This document shows, in pieces, positions 12,394 through 21,840 of a stretch of 35,624 nt of DNA. A program made the translations under genes and the position numbers. The notes under the pieces were generated by a model. The model searched no databases, was not told the DNA's origin, and worked only from the letters and a program-made list of their open reading frames with translations. Source of the DNA: a virus; IMG/VR virus record IMGVR_UViG_3300027972_000034, positions 1 to 35,624 of that record; one strand, written 5' to 3'. The stretch's first letter is position 1. The number at the start of each line of letters is the position of its first letter.

Positions 12394-13614
12394 ATGAAAA
12401 TACTCCTATATGCCGACACCCCAACCTGCAATACAGGTTTTGGAATTGTGTCAAAGAGCATTGTCAAATTTTTGTTAAAAAACACTGACAGTGAGATAGA
12501 TATACTAGGAATAAACGAAAGAGGAGTGCATGATGAGCTAAGACACAATCCTAGAGTGATAATAGAGCCAGCAGCTGATGGAGGTGATTTACATGGCAGA
12601 ATAAAGTTGATAAAAAAAATGTCAACAGGAGCTTACAACCATATAATAATGATACATGATCTGATTACAGTACTTCAGCCATTAGATAGTTCTGGAGCGA
12701 ATGTATGTTCGGCAATTGAAAATTTAAAGCCATTTTATCCTGAGCAAAAGTATCATTTTTATTTCCCGATAGACAGTGAGTTCCCAGCAGATGCTGACTT
12801 GTCTCCCTACGAACCTCTAAAGGTGTTTGATTCGCTGATACCTTATACTAGATATGCATCAAAGCAGATACAGAAAATATTTGGGAAAGAAAGAGTAAAC
12901 TTAGTTGATGCTATGTATCATGGAGTTGATACAACTGAGTTCTATCCATTGCCAAGACAGCAAAAAAAGCAGTTAAGAAAAGAATTATTTGATATTACAG
13001 ATAAAAGACCTGTAATAAGCATAATAGCTCGTAACCAGTGGCGAAAAGACATTGCTATGAGTATTCATACCTTCAAAGAATATAAAAAGCTTCAAAAAGA
13101 TGCTTTCTTATACATTCATAGCAAAGCTCAAGATGTCGGTGGAAACTTTATGAGATACCTAGAAGTTTGGGGATTGAAACCAAATGAAGATTACATGGTG
13201 GCAAAAAACCTAGATAATGCAAATGGAATAGCTACTCAAAAATTAAATGAAATCTACAATGCTAGTGATTTGATATTGTCCTCAGCACATGGTGAAGGAT
13301 TTGGATTACCATACCTAGAGGCTATGGCAACAAAAACTGCCATTATGACACCAGCTTTAGGTGTAGAGAAGGAAATACTACCCTATCACTATGTACACGA
13401 ATACACAGGGCTAATTTACGAATCATCAGGGCAGGATGGGACACCATTCCCAAGGGCTAGTGTATTATTCCCAAGAGGAGTGGCTGAAGAAATAGATTCA
13501 CTATTGCAAGAAACTTCTACATTAAAAGACATTAAAGATATAGCTTATGACAATGTAAAGGAAAAGTTTGATTGGGATAAGAATTTACAAATATTATTAA
13601 AAAGACTAGTATGA
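12394..13614 (+). CDS. GT-B (family 4) glycosyltransferase
   Basis: The 406-residue protein starts MKILLYADTPTCNTGFGIVSKSIVKFLL, the glycine-rich N-terminal donor/acceptor loop. Near residues 300-332 it has the GT4 signature ILSSAHGEGFGLPYLEAMATK, then TAIMTPALGVEKEIL. Size and motifs fit a retaining GT-B enzyme. It ends at TGA overlapping the start of the methyltransferase fusion (ATGATG). It is the largest transferase of the cluster and may act first or last in building a glycan. Confidence 0.9.
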   Translation: MKILLYADTPTCNTGFGIVSKSIVKFLLKNTDSEIDILGINERGVHDELRHNPRVIIEPAADGGDLHGRIKLIKKMSTGAYNHIIMIHDLITVLQPLDSSGANVCSAIENLKPFYPEQKYHFYFPIDSEFPADADLSPYEPLKVFDSLIPYTRYASKQIQKIFGKERVNLVDAMYHGVDTTEFYPLPRQQKKQLRKELFDITDKRPVISIIARNQWRKDIAMSIHTFKEYKKLQKDAFLYIHSKAQDVGGNFMRYLEVWGLKPNEDYMVAKNLDNANGIATQKLNEIYNASDLILSSAHGEGFGLPYLEAMATKTAIMTPALGVEKEILPYHYVHEYTGLIYESSGQDGTPFPRASVLFPRGVAEEIDSLLQETSTLKDIKDIAYDNVKEKFDWDKNLQILLKRLV

Positions 13615-14879
13615 TGAAAATGAAGATTGAAGACATCAAATTAAATGAGACTAACCCCAGAGATATAACTCCAGACCAATTTGCTAAATTAAAACTTAGC
13701 TTAACTGACTTTCCTGAGATGTTAGAAACTAGACCATTGATTATTGATGAGGACAATGTGGTACTGGGTGGAAATATGAGGCTCAGAGTCTTAAAAGACT
13801 TAGGATATAAAGAAGTCCCTGTAAAGCAAGTAACTGGATGGACTGAAGAGCAAAAAAAAGAATTTGTAATAAAAGACAATTTAAGCTTCGGTGAATGGGA
13901 TTGGGAGATACTTGCTAATAACTGGGATGCAGCTGACCTGCAAGAATGGGGTCTAGAGGTGCCTATAGAATTTAATGAGGCTGATGATGAGCCAAAGGCT
14001 TTAGAAGATGACTTTGAGATACCTGAAGAGATAGAAACTGATATAATAGAAGGAGATGTGATAGAGTTTGTATCAGATGGAATTGTAAGGCATAGAATGA
14101 TGTGTGGAGATAGTACAAACTCAAGTCACATCGCTAAATTGATGGAAAGTGCTAAAGCTGACTTAGTCTTTACTGATCCGCCATATGGAGTGGATTATAA
14201 AAGCAAAAAACTAGGTGGTATTAAAAACGATACCTTAAAAGATGAGGAACTACATGACTTTATCCGAGATAGCTTTGAACTAGCCATAGAATACAGCAAC
14301 CCAAAAACAGCATTCTACTGCTGGTACGAAGACAAATTTAGGGACACTATTCAAAGAGCATTAGAAAATGCAGGACTACAATACAAATCTAACTTGATAT
14401 GGAATAAAGGAATGAACTTATCTGGAGCAGATTACCAAAAAGCTCATGAGAATTGTCTATACTTTCAAAAGGAAGGTGAGAGAGCTAACTGGTATGGTGA
14501 GCGAGATAAGAAAACTATATTAGGATTAAGGCGAAGAGAAATATTAGAAATGCCAAAGGCAAAGCTTCTCCAAATGATTCTAAATATGCAAGACCAAAGT
14601 ACTGTCTGGGATTTTGATAGAGATAGTGTAATAAACTACAGCCATCCTACTCAAAAACCAGTAACCCTATCAGGAAGAGCAATTCTAAACAATACATTGG
14701 ATGACCAGATTGTACTAGATATGTTTCTAGGGTCAGGGTCAACAATGGTAGCCTGCCACCAAATAAACAGAAACTGCTTTGGAATGGAATTAGACCCTAA
14801 ATATTGTCAGGTGATAGTAGATAGAATGAAAAGTCTAGATTACAATATAATAGTCAAAAAAAATGGAAAAGAGATCTGA
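13611..14879 (+). CDS. ParB-like domain fused to DNA methyltransferase
   Basis: Residues 1-70 form a ParB/sulfiredoxin-like domain (IEDIKLNETNPRDITPDQF, then RPLIIDEDNVVLGGNMRLRVLKDLG at 41-65). The C-terminal part is a DNA methyltransferase with DLVFTDPPYG (184-193, catalytic motif IV) preceding VLDMFLGSGSTMVA (368-381, SAM motif I), i.e. the beta-class order of N6-adenine or N4-cytosine enzymes. The fusion is common in phages beside terminase genes. It probably methylates phage DNA, protecting it from restriction or marking it for packaging. Confidence 0.93.
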   Translation: MMKMKIEDIKLNETNPRDITPDQFAKLKLSLTDFPEMLETRPLIIDEDNVVLGGNMRLRVLKDLGYKEVPVKQVTGWTEEQKKEFVIKDNLSFGEWDWEILANNWDAADLQEWGLEVPIEFNEADDEPKALEDDFEIPEEIETDIIEGDVIEFVSDGIVRHRMMCGDSTNSSHIAKLMESAKADLVFTDPPYGVDYKSKKLGGIKNDTLKDEELHDFIRDSFELAIEYSNPKTAFYCWYEDKFRDTIQRALENAGLQYKSNLIWNKGMNLSGADYQKAHENCLYFQKEGERANWYGERDKKTILGLRRREILEMPKAKLLQMILNMQDQSTVWDFDRDSVINYSHPTQKPVTLSGRAILNNTLDDQIVLDMFLGSGSTMVACHQINRNCFGMELDPKYCQVIVDRMKSLDYNIIVKKNGKEI

Positions 14880-15300
14880 TGAATGGTTATTTAACCAAAG
14901 AAAATACGAAGCAATATTATATGATTGCATCAAAAAGTTTAAATGGATGCGATGGGAACATATTGATTGGACAGGGCTTGGCTTTTCCAGAAAAACAGCC
15001 TACAGATATGAACTTCATCTATCCGAAAAAGTAAAAGGAATGTTTACACAAAATAGAAGTGCTGGAGTAAATTATTTGTTACAAAAATGGATAAAATCTC
15101 AAAATGCTACATTGCAAATTGCAGCAATGAGATTGATGGCATCTGAAGATGATAGACAAAGATTGAACCAGCACTATGTTGATGTAACAACTAAAGGAAA
15201 AGCTTTCAGTCCAATTGATTATTCAAAATTATCTGATGAAGCTTTGCAAGAAATACATAAAGCAGTAAAACCAGATGAGAACACAACAGATTCAGAATAA
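14863..15300 (+). CDS. terS: Terminase small subunit (probable)
   Basis: The 145-residue protein has an N-terminal helix-turn-helix-like region (LYDCIKKFKWMRWEHIDWTGLGFSRKTAYRYELHL, 18-52), a helical centre (SQNATLQIAAMRLMASEDDRQRLNQ) and a flexible C-terminus. Size, DNA-binding N-terminus and position immediately before the large terminase support a TerS that recognises the packaging site. It overlaps the methyltransferase gene by 17 bases and the terL gene by 26. Confidence 0.8.
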   Translation: MEKRSDEWLFNQRKYEAILYDCIKKFKWMRWEHIDWTGLGFSRKTAYRYELHLSEKVKGMFTQNRSAGVNYLLQKWIKSQNATLQIAAMRLMASEDDRQRLNQHYVDVTTKGKAFSPIDYSKLSDEALQEIHKAVKPDENTTDSE

Positions 15301-16693
15301 GTTAGATATATATCAAGCTAGAAAAGAACTTTTTAGAAGATCATACTTTGAATTTGTAAAATATTACTGGCAGGTAGTAGAGAATAAACCAATGGTAATC
15401 TCTCCGCATATAAAACTAATAGCAGATGAGCTCCAAGAAATAGTTCACAGAATGGGCAGGAATGAACCAAAACAATACGATTTGGTAATAAACATTCCTC
15501 CTGCTATGAGTAAGTCAACATTGACTACTATAATGCTACCTGCTTGGATCTGGGCTTACTACCCTTATGCAAAAATTATTAGTACATCATATTCCTACAG
15601 CTTGTCTGTTAACCACAGCCTTAAGAGTAGGGATATTGTTTTATCTGATGAATATCAGCAAACTTATGGTATCAAAATTAGGGATGATAAATCTGGAAAA
15701 CATGAATATGCTAACACTGCTAAAGGTGAAAGAATTGCAACTTCTATTGGAGGTACTATTACAGGAAAACATGGTGATGTAATTATAATTGATGATCCGG
15801 TAAACCCAAAAAAAGCATTGAGTGACATTGAAAGAGAAAATGCCAATAATTATATAAAAACTACTCTTAACACTCGTAAAACTGACTCAAGGGTATCTAT
15901 CACCATAGTTGTAATGCAAAGGCTCCACATAGACGATGTTTCGGGCTTATTCTTATCAAGGGACAATGTAAAGCATATTTGTTTGCCAGCTGAATTTTCT
16001 GAGAATGTAGCTCCTGAAAGTGCAAAAGAAATATACCAAAATGGATTACTAGATCCAGACAGATTGTCTAGAGAATCCTTAGATGAATTTAAACTAAACT
16101 TAGGAAGCTATGGATATGCAGGACAATACCAGCAAGTACCTGCTCCTGATGGAGGTGGAATTTGGGATGCTGAATGGTTTCAAGAAATCCCAGACAAAGA
16201 CTTTCCATCCAAAGACCAGATGGTGCAATATGGTACCGATTGGGACTTAGCATATACAAAAAAGGAAGAGAACTCAGCTTCTGCATATATCACTGCGGGG
16301 AAAATAGGTGAAGATATTTACATTGATAGAATTGGAGCTGAATGGTTAGAGTTCCCACAATTGATTGCTATGATGAAAACAAAACCAGCTCCTCATTACA
16401 TTGAAGCTAAAGCATCTGGTAAATCAGCAAAACAAACTTTAACCTATGAAGGAATAAATGCAATTGAAATAGAAGTGATAGGTTCAGGAGACAAGATAGC
16501 AAGATCAAGATTGGCAAGTCCTACTGCTGAAGCAGGTAGAGTATATATTAGATCATCTCAAAAAGATTATCTAATAAGCGACTCAAAGCAAGGTATAAAA
16601 TACTTTCCTAATGGAAGCCATAACGATTTAGCCGATGCACTGAGTCAATGTCTGATGCGATTAACTAAAACCTATAAAGCAATTATATTGTAA
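15275..16693 (+). CDS. terL: Terminase large subunit
   Basis: The 472-residue protein has the ATPase domain with a deviant Walker A NIPPAMSKST (73-82), Walker B GDVIIIDDP (167-175) and a coupling region (VSITIVVMQRLHIDDVSG). A nuclease domain of RNase H fold follows, starting with QYGTDWDLAY (319-328) and ending with HNDLADALSQ. It cuts concatemeric phage DNA and pumps it into the prohead. The protein resembles the gp17-like/Terminase_6 group. The 26-base overlap with terS indicates translational coupling. Confidence 0.96.
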   Translation: MRTQQIQNKLDIYQARKELFRRSYFEFVKYYWQVVENKPMVISPHIKLIADELQEIVHRMGRNEPKQYDLVINIPPAMSKSTLTTIMLPAWIWAYYPYAKIISTSYSYSLSVNHSLKSRDIVLSDEYQQTYGIKIRDDKSGKHEYANTAKGERIATSIGGTITGKHGDVIIIDDPVNPKKALSDIERENANNYIKTTLNTRKTDSRVSITIVVMQRLHIDDVSGLFLSRDNVKHICLPAEFSENVAPESAKEIYQNGLLDPDRLSRESLDEFKLNLGSYGYAGQYQQVPAPDGGGIWDAEWFQEIPDKDFPSKDQMVQYGTDWDLAYTKKEENSASAYITAGKIGEDIYIDRIGAEWLEFPQLIAMMKTKPAPHYIEAKASGKSAKQTLTYEGINAIEIEVIGSGDKIARSRLASPTAEAGRVYIRSSQKDYLISDSKQGIKYFPNGSHNDLADALSQCLMRLTKTYKAIIL

Positions 16694-16699
16694 ATTACC

Positions 16700-17080
16700 A
16701 TGAAACTATCAGAAATGGTGAATGAAATAGAAAAAAATGAAGCTACTAAGCTAAAGTTTGTCGAAAATTGCATTAAAACATTTAATAAGAAAACTATTGA
16801 AGAATCAAAACAAATAAATGTTCGAATAGAAACAAAAGAAATGGAGTGGTGGGATACTATTGAGTATAATAATAAAAATGAAAGTTTGGAAATGCACGAT
16901 TTAATTACAACACTAGGAATAAAAGAGTATAATGTAAAGAGAGTGACAGAACTTTTGATACAAGGATATCCATCAAGTGAAATTATAAAAAAATTACATA
17001 TTGGATTAAATACATTTAATAAGATAAAGCAAACCATCTATGAAAAAGTTAAAGAAGCTAAGCAAGACAAAAAACTCTAA
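16700..17080 (+). CDS. Hypothetical protein between terL and portal, 126 aa
   Basis: The charged, helical 126-residue protein (MKLSEMVNEIEKNEATKLKF...) ends with an HTH-like segment (VTELLIQGYPSSEIIKKLHIGLNTFNKIKQTIYEKV, about 84-119). It overlaps the portal gene by 41 bases in another frame. Its place between terminase and portal suggests a packaging-related DNA-binding protein, but no family is recognised. Confidence 0.65.
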   Translation: MKLSEMVNEIEKNEATKLKFVENCIKTFNKKTIEESKQINVRIETKEMEWWDTIEYNNKNESLEMHDLITTLGIKEYNVKRVTELLIQGYPSSEIIKKLHIGLNTFNKIKQTIYEKVKEAKQDKKL

Positions 17081-18356
17081 CCAAGTAGAGGCTTTTGATA
17101 AATTTAAAGCTATTGTTTTAGAAGATTATCAAGTAAAAAGAGCTGAAACCTTTGGAGCTGAGCATAGTGACTTTACAAAAGTTAATAATGTTGATTTGCT
17201 TTTCTTATATGAAACCCATGCAATTGTATATGCCATTGTAAACAAAATAGCAAAACGAGTTGCTGGTGATGGATTTGTCTTTTTGGATAATGCAGGAAAT
17301 GAAATATCAGATAGTGAAACTCAAAGAATACTAGAAATATTTAAAGGAACTGAAGGCAATCTTTCTTTACTACTTCAGATGAGAAGATGGGTGCAAGATA
17401 TGTTGGTGGTAGGAGATTGCTATGTTGAAAAAGTAGCATTCAACCCTAGAGTAGTAAAGCTAGATCCAATCTCACCAAAATACATGAAAAAATTAGTTAC
17501 CCAAACTGGTGAACTAAAAGGATATGCTCAAGTTGTAAATGGTAAAATTGTAACTGAGTTTGGTGAAGATGAAGTATTTAGCGAAGGATTGAATAATGGA
17601 TTGATATATGGAATATCTCCAGTAAGGTCAATTTGGCGAGAAATACAAGCTGACTTAGGTGCAGTAGTATTCAATAACAAATTCTTTGAAAACTCTGCTA
17701 ACCCAACTACATTATTTCTTCTAAGAGATGAGGTGATGAATTTAGGAAATGCTGAATTGGATGCAGTGCGAACTCAACTCTTAGATTCATATAAAGGTGC
17801 TGTAAATAGCGGAAAACCAATTATAAACAATGTTATAAAAGACATCAAAACAGTAGATAGGGATTTGAATAAAATTCAATTCCTAGGAAGCAGAGATAAA
17901 TTTATAGAAAAAGCCTGTGCTGCCTTTGATATATCTAAAGTGATGCTTGGTATTACAGACTCAGCTAATGAAGCCACAGCAAGTAAAAGTATGAGACAAG
18001 AGTTCTACCTAACAGCTGTAAAACCTTATGAGCAAATAATAGAAAGGTTTGTAAACGAAGAAATATTTCCAAATCTACAAATCGCTAATTATAGACTCAA
18101 AATTATACCTCATGATTTTACAGACTATGCTAGCAAGGTTGAATCTATTATTCAATTAAGAGATACAGGGATACTTACTACCAATCAAGCTCGAGAAAAG
18201 CTAGGAGAGCCAATAATTGAAGAAAAATGGGCAAATGAATTGATGGTTCGTACAGGAATGGGATATGTGCCAGTAAAACCTACAACTATGGTTGACACAA
18301 CCTTAGATAAAGGTATCTATAACAAAGTAAAAAAACTATTTAATGATAATAAATAG
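17040..18356 (+). CDS. Portal protein
   Basis: The 438-residue protein shows portal features: an N-terminal region with YETHAIVYAIVNKIAKRVAGDGF, MRRWVQDMLVVGDCYVEKV, GLIYGISPVRSIWREIQADLGAVVFNNKFFENSANPTTLF (about 185-225), and a C-terminal region with KVMLGITDSANEATASKSMRQEFYLTAVKPYEQIIERFVNEEIFP. The length is usual for HK97-like and SPP1-like portals. It forms the dodecameric DNA gate at one capsid vertex. The position after terL and before the head-morphogenesis gene is canonical. Confidence 0.93.
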   Translation: MKKLKKLSKTKNSNQVEAFDKFKAIVLEDYQVKRAETFGAEHSDFTKVNNVDLLFLYETHAIVYAIVNKIAKRVAGDGFVFLDNAGNEISDSETQRILEIFKGTEGNLSLLLQMRRWVQDMLVVGDCYVEKVAFNPRVVKLDPISPKYMKKLVTQTGELKGYAQVVNGKIVTEFGEDEVFSEGLNNGLIYGISPVRSIWREIQADLGAVVFNNKFFENSANPTTLFLLRDEVMNLGNAELDAVRTQLLDSYKGAVNSGKPIINNVIKDIKTVDRDLNKIQFLGSRDKFIEKACAAFDISKVMLGITDSANEATASKSMRQEFYLTAVKPYEQIIERFVNEEIFPNLQIANYRLKIIPHDFTDYASKVESIIQLRDTGILTTNQAREKLGEPIIEEKWANELMVRTGMGYVPVKPTTMVDTTLDKGIYNKVKKLFNDNK

Positions 18357-19056
18357 CAAACGAAACAGTAAATTTATTCGCAACCTAGAAAATGAATTTG
18401 CAGATTCGTTATATGTTACAATGCAACAAATGGAAGATGAATTCTTGTTATTACTAGAGCAAGGTGTCCAAAAATCTATGAACCCATTGGAATTTATTAT
18501 ATCCCTTGGGTTTGCAACTATAGCTCAAAAGATGACAGAGTTCCTATCAATTGCATATGTCTATTCATACATAGATACAGCTAAAAAGCTAAAACTAGAT
18601 TATGAATTTCAAAGAGTAAGTAGCTATGCAAGCCAAGAAATAAATAGGAGATTGAAAAACATAGAGTTGATGCAAGATACTACCAAAAAACAATTACTGG
18701 TGTCTCTAAAAGATGTATTTGATGGCAAGATGACATATCAAGAATATTTAAACCAATCTGGTGATATATTGCCATTTTCAAAAGGCAGAGCTAAAAGAAT
18801 TGCAGTAAATGAAATAGGTTCGGTTTATGTAGAAGCTACTAATACAGCAATATTAGATTACAAAAAAAACACAGGCACAGTTGTATATAAACAATGGTCT
18901 ACAGTTGGGGATGAAAGGGTGACAGCAGGATGTAGATATAATGAAAGTTTGGGTTGGATAGAAGAAGAAAAAACATATGGCGAAGCACTAAGACCTCCAA
19001 GATTTATTGGATGCCGATGTACTTTGATATATGATGTAAAAGACATTGAAGAATAA
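18343..19056 (+). CDS. Head morphogenesis protein (SPP1 gp7 / Mu F-like)
   Basis: The 237-residue protein carries the C-terminal minor-head signature IAVNEIGSVYVEATNTAILDY, KQWSTVGDERVTAGCRYNESLGW and PPRFIGCRCTLIYD (about 218-231), with the paired Cys/Arg pattern of SPP1 gp7-type proteins. These bind the portal and are packaged into the prohead. The gene overlaps the portal gene by 14 bases. Confidence 0.9.
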   Translation: MIINSKRNSKFIRNLENEFADSLYVTMQQMEDEFLLLLEQGVQKSMNPLEFIISLGFATIAQKMTEFLSIAYVYSYIDTAKKLKLDYEFQRVSSYASQEINRRLKNIELMQDTTKKQLLVSLKDVFDGKMTYQEYLNQSGDILPFSKGRAKRIAVNEIGSVYVEATNTAILDYKKNTGTVVYKQWSTVGDERVTAGCRYNESLGWIEEEKTYGEALRPPRFIGCRCTLIYDVKDIEE

Positions 19057-19060
19057 AAAA

Positions 19061-19090
19061 GTGAAAAATATTATATAATAATAGTATAAA
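19061..19090 (+). promoter_or_regulatory. Possible internal promoter or AT-rich start region before head genes
   Basis: The gap before the prohead protease holds TATATAATAATAG and TATAAATA. Similar TATAAT/TATAAATA words stand at 22984-22998 before the tail tube gene and at 28910-28924 before the 76-residue gene. None has a clear -35 box, so these are possible extended or activator-dependent promoters, or simply AT-rich initiation regions. Confidence 0.35.
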
Positions 19091-19102
19091 TAAAGATTTT
19101 AT

Positions 19103-20023
19103 ATGAAGACTCAATTTAACTTTAAGTTATTAGCTAAAAGCACAGGTGGCAAAAAAGAAATAGAAGGGTATGCCTCTACCCCAGACCTAGATAGAGATAA
19201 TGACATTATCCCTACTGAGGTATTGGCAAAAGCGGTCGATGGATACCTGAAAATGGGAACTTTGCTATACGAACATGGATATGATCCAACCTATGCCAGA
19301 AAACCAGTTGGAAAACTAAATATAGCCAAAATAGATGATGAGGGAAGGCTATATGTCAAAGGTACTATATCCGACCAGTGGATATGGGAAAAAATAGAGC
19401 TAGGAGAACTTAAAGCCTTCTCAATCGGAGGTATGGCAGAATGGGAGGTGAGCCAAAAAGATGGCAAAGCAGTAGGGATTGCAAAAAGCATGGAAATACA
19501 CGAAGTTTCTATTGTAGCAATACCTGCAAATCCTAATGCGATGTTCTCTATCGCCAAGTCTTTGCAAAAAAGTTTGCAAGATGCAATAGAGGATAATAAT
19601 AAAAAAGTGTATAATGAGAATATACCAACTAATGATAAAGTTCTTATGGAAGAAATGATCAAAGGAATACAAGACAGACTTGATGCCTTTTTAACAAAAG
19701 ACAGCGAGAAAGTCGAATTGAAAAAAAGCCTTGAAGCAAAGACTAATGAAATGTCTGAACTCCAAGTTCAATTAGATGAACAGAAATCTAAAAATGAAGA
19801 GTTACAAAAAAGTTTAGATGAAACCATTGCTAGCAAAGAAGCTTTGACTGAAAACATTAAAGCTTTAGATGAAAAACTTACATCAGTAATTGCTACTAAA
19901 AAGTCAGCAAAGACAGATGATGAGTTAGACAAAAAAGCTGAAGATAAGTCAGAAGCTGATGAAGTAGCAAAGTCTGCAAAACAAATTGAAGACAAAGCTA
20001 AAGAATTAGGATTAATACTATAA
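19103..20023 (+). CDS. Prohead protease fused to scaffold-like coiled coil
   Basis: Residues 1-160 are an HK97-family prohead protease: KKEIEGYASTPDLDRDNDII, LLYEHG with His58, KAFSIGG with Ser107, and EIHEVSIVAIPANPNAMF. Residues about 185-306 are a Lys/Glu-rich coiled coil (ELKKSLEAKTNEMSELQVQL and following). It probably serves as the scaffold that the protease destroys during capsid maturation. No separate scaffold gene is present between it and the capsid gene, which supports the fusion. Confidence 0.93.
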   Translation: MKTQFNFKLLAKSTGGKKEIEGYASTPDLDRDNDIIPTEVLAKAVDGYLKMGTLLYEHGYDPTYARKPVGKLNIAKIDDEGRLYVKGTISDQWIWEKIELGELKAFSIGGMAEWEVSQKDGKAVGIAKSMEIHEVSIVAIPANPNAMFSIAKSLQKSLQDAIEDNNKKVYNENIPTNDKVLMEEMIKGIQDRLDAFLTKDSEKVELKKSLEAKTNEMSELQVQLDEQKSKNEELQKSLDETIASKEALTENIKALDEKLTSVIATKKSAKTDDELDKKAEDKSEADEVAKSAKQIEDKAKELGLIL

Positions 20024-20048
20024 ATAATAATTAAATAAGTAAAAAGAT

Positions 20049-21176
20049 ATGATTAAATATACTTACGGTTCCAATGGAGAAGTGTTGCTTAAAGGAAAAA
20101 TGCAACCAAGTTCAGATTCTTTCTCCCAGCAATTATTTGCTAAGTTAGAAAAAAGCTTAACTGGAAATCCAGAATTAGCTAACAAAGCATTGTCAATGTA
20201 CAAGGCTTTAGATACTCAAACTACTCTAGAAGGAAAAAATGTTGTAGAGGAAGTTTTATTTAGAGGAGTACTTGAAAGAGTAAAACTATTTGGTGAAATT
20301 GCACCTTTGTTTGATGACATTCAACTTCCATCTAATCTTTACAAACTACCTATCGAATTAGAAGGAGCTCAAGTCTTTCTAACTGGTGAAGCTACTCAGG
20401 ATGACAATAGTGTTACTGCTTCTGCTTCTACTCCACAGATTGGATTATCTACAATTGAAGCCTTCAAACTATCAGGAAAGTCTCTTACATCTGAAGAGTT
20501 GATTGAAGATTCAGTAATCGACATAATTCGATTTATAGTAGACCGACACGCTGAAGCTATTGCAAGAGGATTTGACCGAGCTATCATTGATGGAGATAAA
20601 GCTACTTCTCACCAAGACAACGATGTAACATCTGGAAGAGATGAGAGAAAAGCAGTCAATGGACTAAGAAAATTAGCATTAGCAGATGCCTCAACTAAAG
20701 TTGATGGAGGTACATTTGGAATAGACAAGATTTTTGATGCTCTAGGAAAAATGAAGAAATTTGGAGGTCCAAGGCAATTAAGCAATGTAGTCTTGATTAC
20801 AGGTCTATCAGTTTACAATAAGCTATTAGCTTTAGCTCTAAACACTACTAACAACAACCAAGTTGCATTCGACTTACAAAGTGGAGTACTAAGAAGTATT
20901 AATGGAATTAGAATCGTTGTATCTGAAGATGTTCGCCAAGACCTAAATGCTTCAGGAGTATACGATGGATCTACTACTACTAAGACTTATGCTCTATTAG
21001 TAAACACCAGCCAATTCATTACCGGAACTCGTTCAAGTGCTAGATTTGAGTCTGACAAAGATTATGACAGAGACCAAGTCAAGCTATACAGCCGAGTACG
21101 AAAAGGATTTGCTCCATTGTTTACTACTTCAGCAAGCAACCCAAATGTTGTAGCAATCTACAATATAACATCCTAA
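20049..21176 (+). CDS. Major capsid protein (HK97 fold)
   Basis: The 375-residue protein follows the protease gene as in HK97-type modules. It has a helical N-terminal region (residues 1-70, the part usually removed or acting as delta domain), the E-loop-like stretch GEIAPLFDDIQLPSNLYKLPIELEGAQVFLTGEATQ, and a C-terminal domain with NGIRIVVSEDVRQDLNASG and DYDRDQVKLYSRVRKGFAPLF. These are features of phage major capsid proteins. A 13-bp hairpin follows the stop. Confidence 0.93.
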   Translation: MIKYTYGSNGEVLLKGKMQPSSDSFSQQLFAKLEKSLTGNPELANKALSMYKALDTQTTLEGKNVVEEVLFRGVLERVKLFGEIAPLFDDIQLPSNLYKLPIELEGAQVFLTGEATQDDNSVTASASTPQIGLSTIEAFKLSGKSLTSEELIEDSVIDIIRFIVDRHAEAIARGFDRAIIDGDKATSHQDNDVTSGRDERKAVNGLRKLALADASTKVDGGTFGIDKIFDALGKMKKFGGPRQLSNVVLITGLSVYNKLLALALNTTNNNQVAFDLQSGVLRSINGIRIVVSEDVRQDLNASGVYDGSTTTKTYALLVNTSQFITGTRSSARFESDKDYDRDQVKLYSRVRKGFAPLFTTSASNPNVVAIYNITS

Positions 21177-21185
21177 TAGGTTGTT

Positions 21186-21216
21186 TATCTCCTACCCTTA
21201 CTAAAGGGTAGGGATA
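21186..21216 (+). terminator. Strong hairpin after the capsid gene
   Basis: TATCTCCTACCCTT (21186-21199) pairs with AAGGGTAGGGATA (21204-21216) across a 4-base loop with a single bulged C. No T-run follows, so this is more likely a 3'-end stabiliser, processing site or leaky terminator that raises capsid expression relative to the genes behind it. Confidence 0.6.
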
Positions 21217-21231
21217 AGCAGAATATTAAAT

Positions 21232-21840
21232 ATGGCATATACAGATCTAACAGCAATAAAAAGAAGACTGCCAAATTTAGATATACAAGCTTCAACATTA
21301 AATGAGTATATAGATGAGGCTAAGGTTTGGATTGATGGTGTCACAAATACTACCTTTGAAGAATCTGGATTTGAAACTAGAATATATACACCCAAAATAA
21401 CTTCAAGACTGGTTGTAATTGAACATGCCACCCAAATTCAAAAATTAGAGGTATTGATAAACCGAACAGAAAATGGAGATGAATGGTTTGAAATAGATTC
21501 CATTTCATATCGAGCTATGCCAGAAAATAGCATTCCAAAACTATATGTTGAATTCCTAAGCACCCTAAACTACCCGGTATATTTTGAAGGGATTACATCA
21601 AGCCTTAGAGTTACAGCTAAATGGGGATATTCAGCCACACCACCATTAGACATAAAGAGAATAGCAACTCAGTATGTAGTCGAGCAATTAAGACAAGATG
21701 GACATGCTGATCTAAAAATAAAATCAGAAAGGTTGAACGATGCGACAATTACATTTGACATCATAACCAGCGAACAACAAATCCAAAAGCTAGAAAAACA
21801 ATTACTTAAATATAAATATTGGGGTGATATACGAGTATGA
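21232..21840 (+). CDS. Head-tail connector protein (gp6-like)
   Basis: The 202-residue protein begins MAYTDLTAIKRRLPNLDIQASTLNEYIDEAKVWIDGVTN, the helical beginning of head-tail adaptors of the gp6/gp15 group. VEFLSTLNYPVYFEGITSSLRVTAKWGYS follows, and the C-terminal tail contains ATQYVVEQLR. It probably docks below the portal to form the connector. The gene overlaps the next by four bases (ATGA). Confidence 0.83.
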   Translation: MAYTDLTAIKRRLPNLDIQASTLNEYIDEAKVWIDGVTNTTFEESGFETRIYTPKITSRLVVIEHATQIQKLEVLINRTENGDEWFEIDSISYRAMPENSIPKLYVEFLSTLNYPVYFEGITSSLRVTAKWGYSATPPLDIKRIATQYVVEQLRQDGHADLKIKSERLNDATITFDIITSEQQIQKLEKQLLKYKYWGDIRV

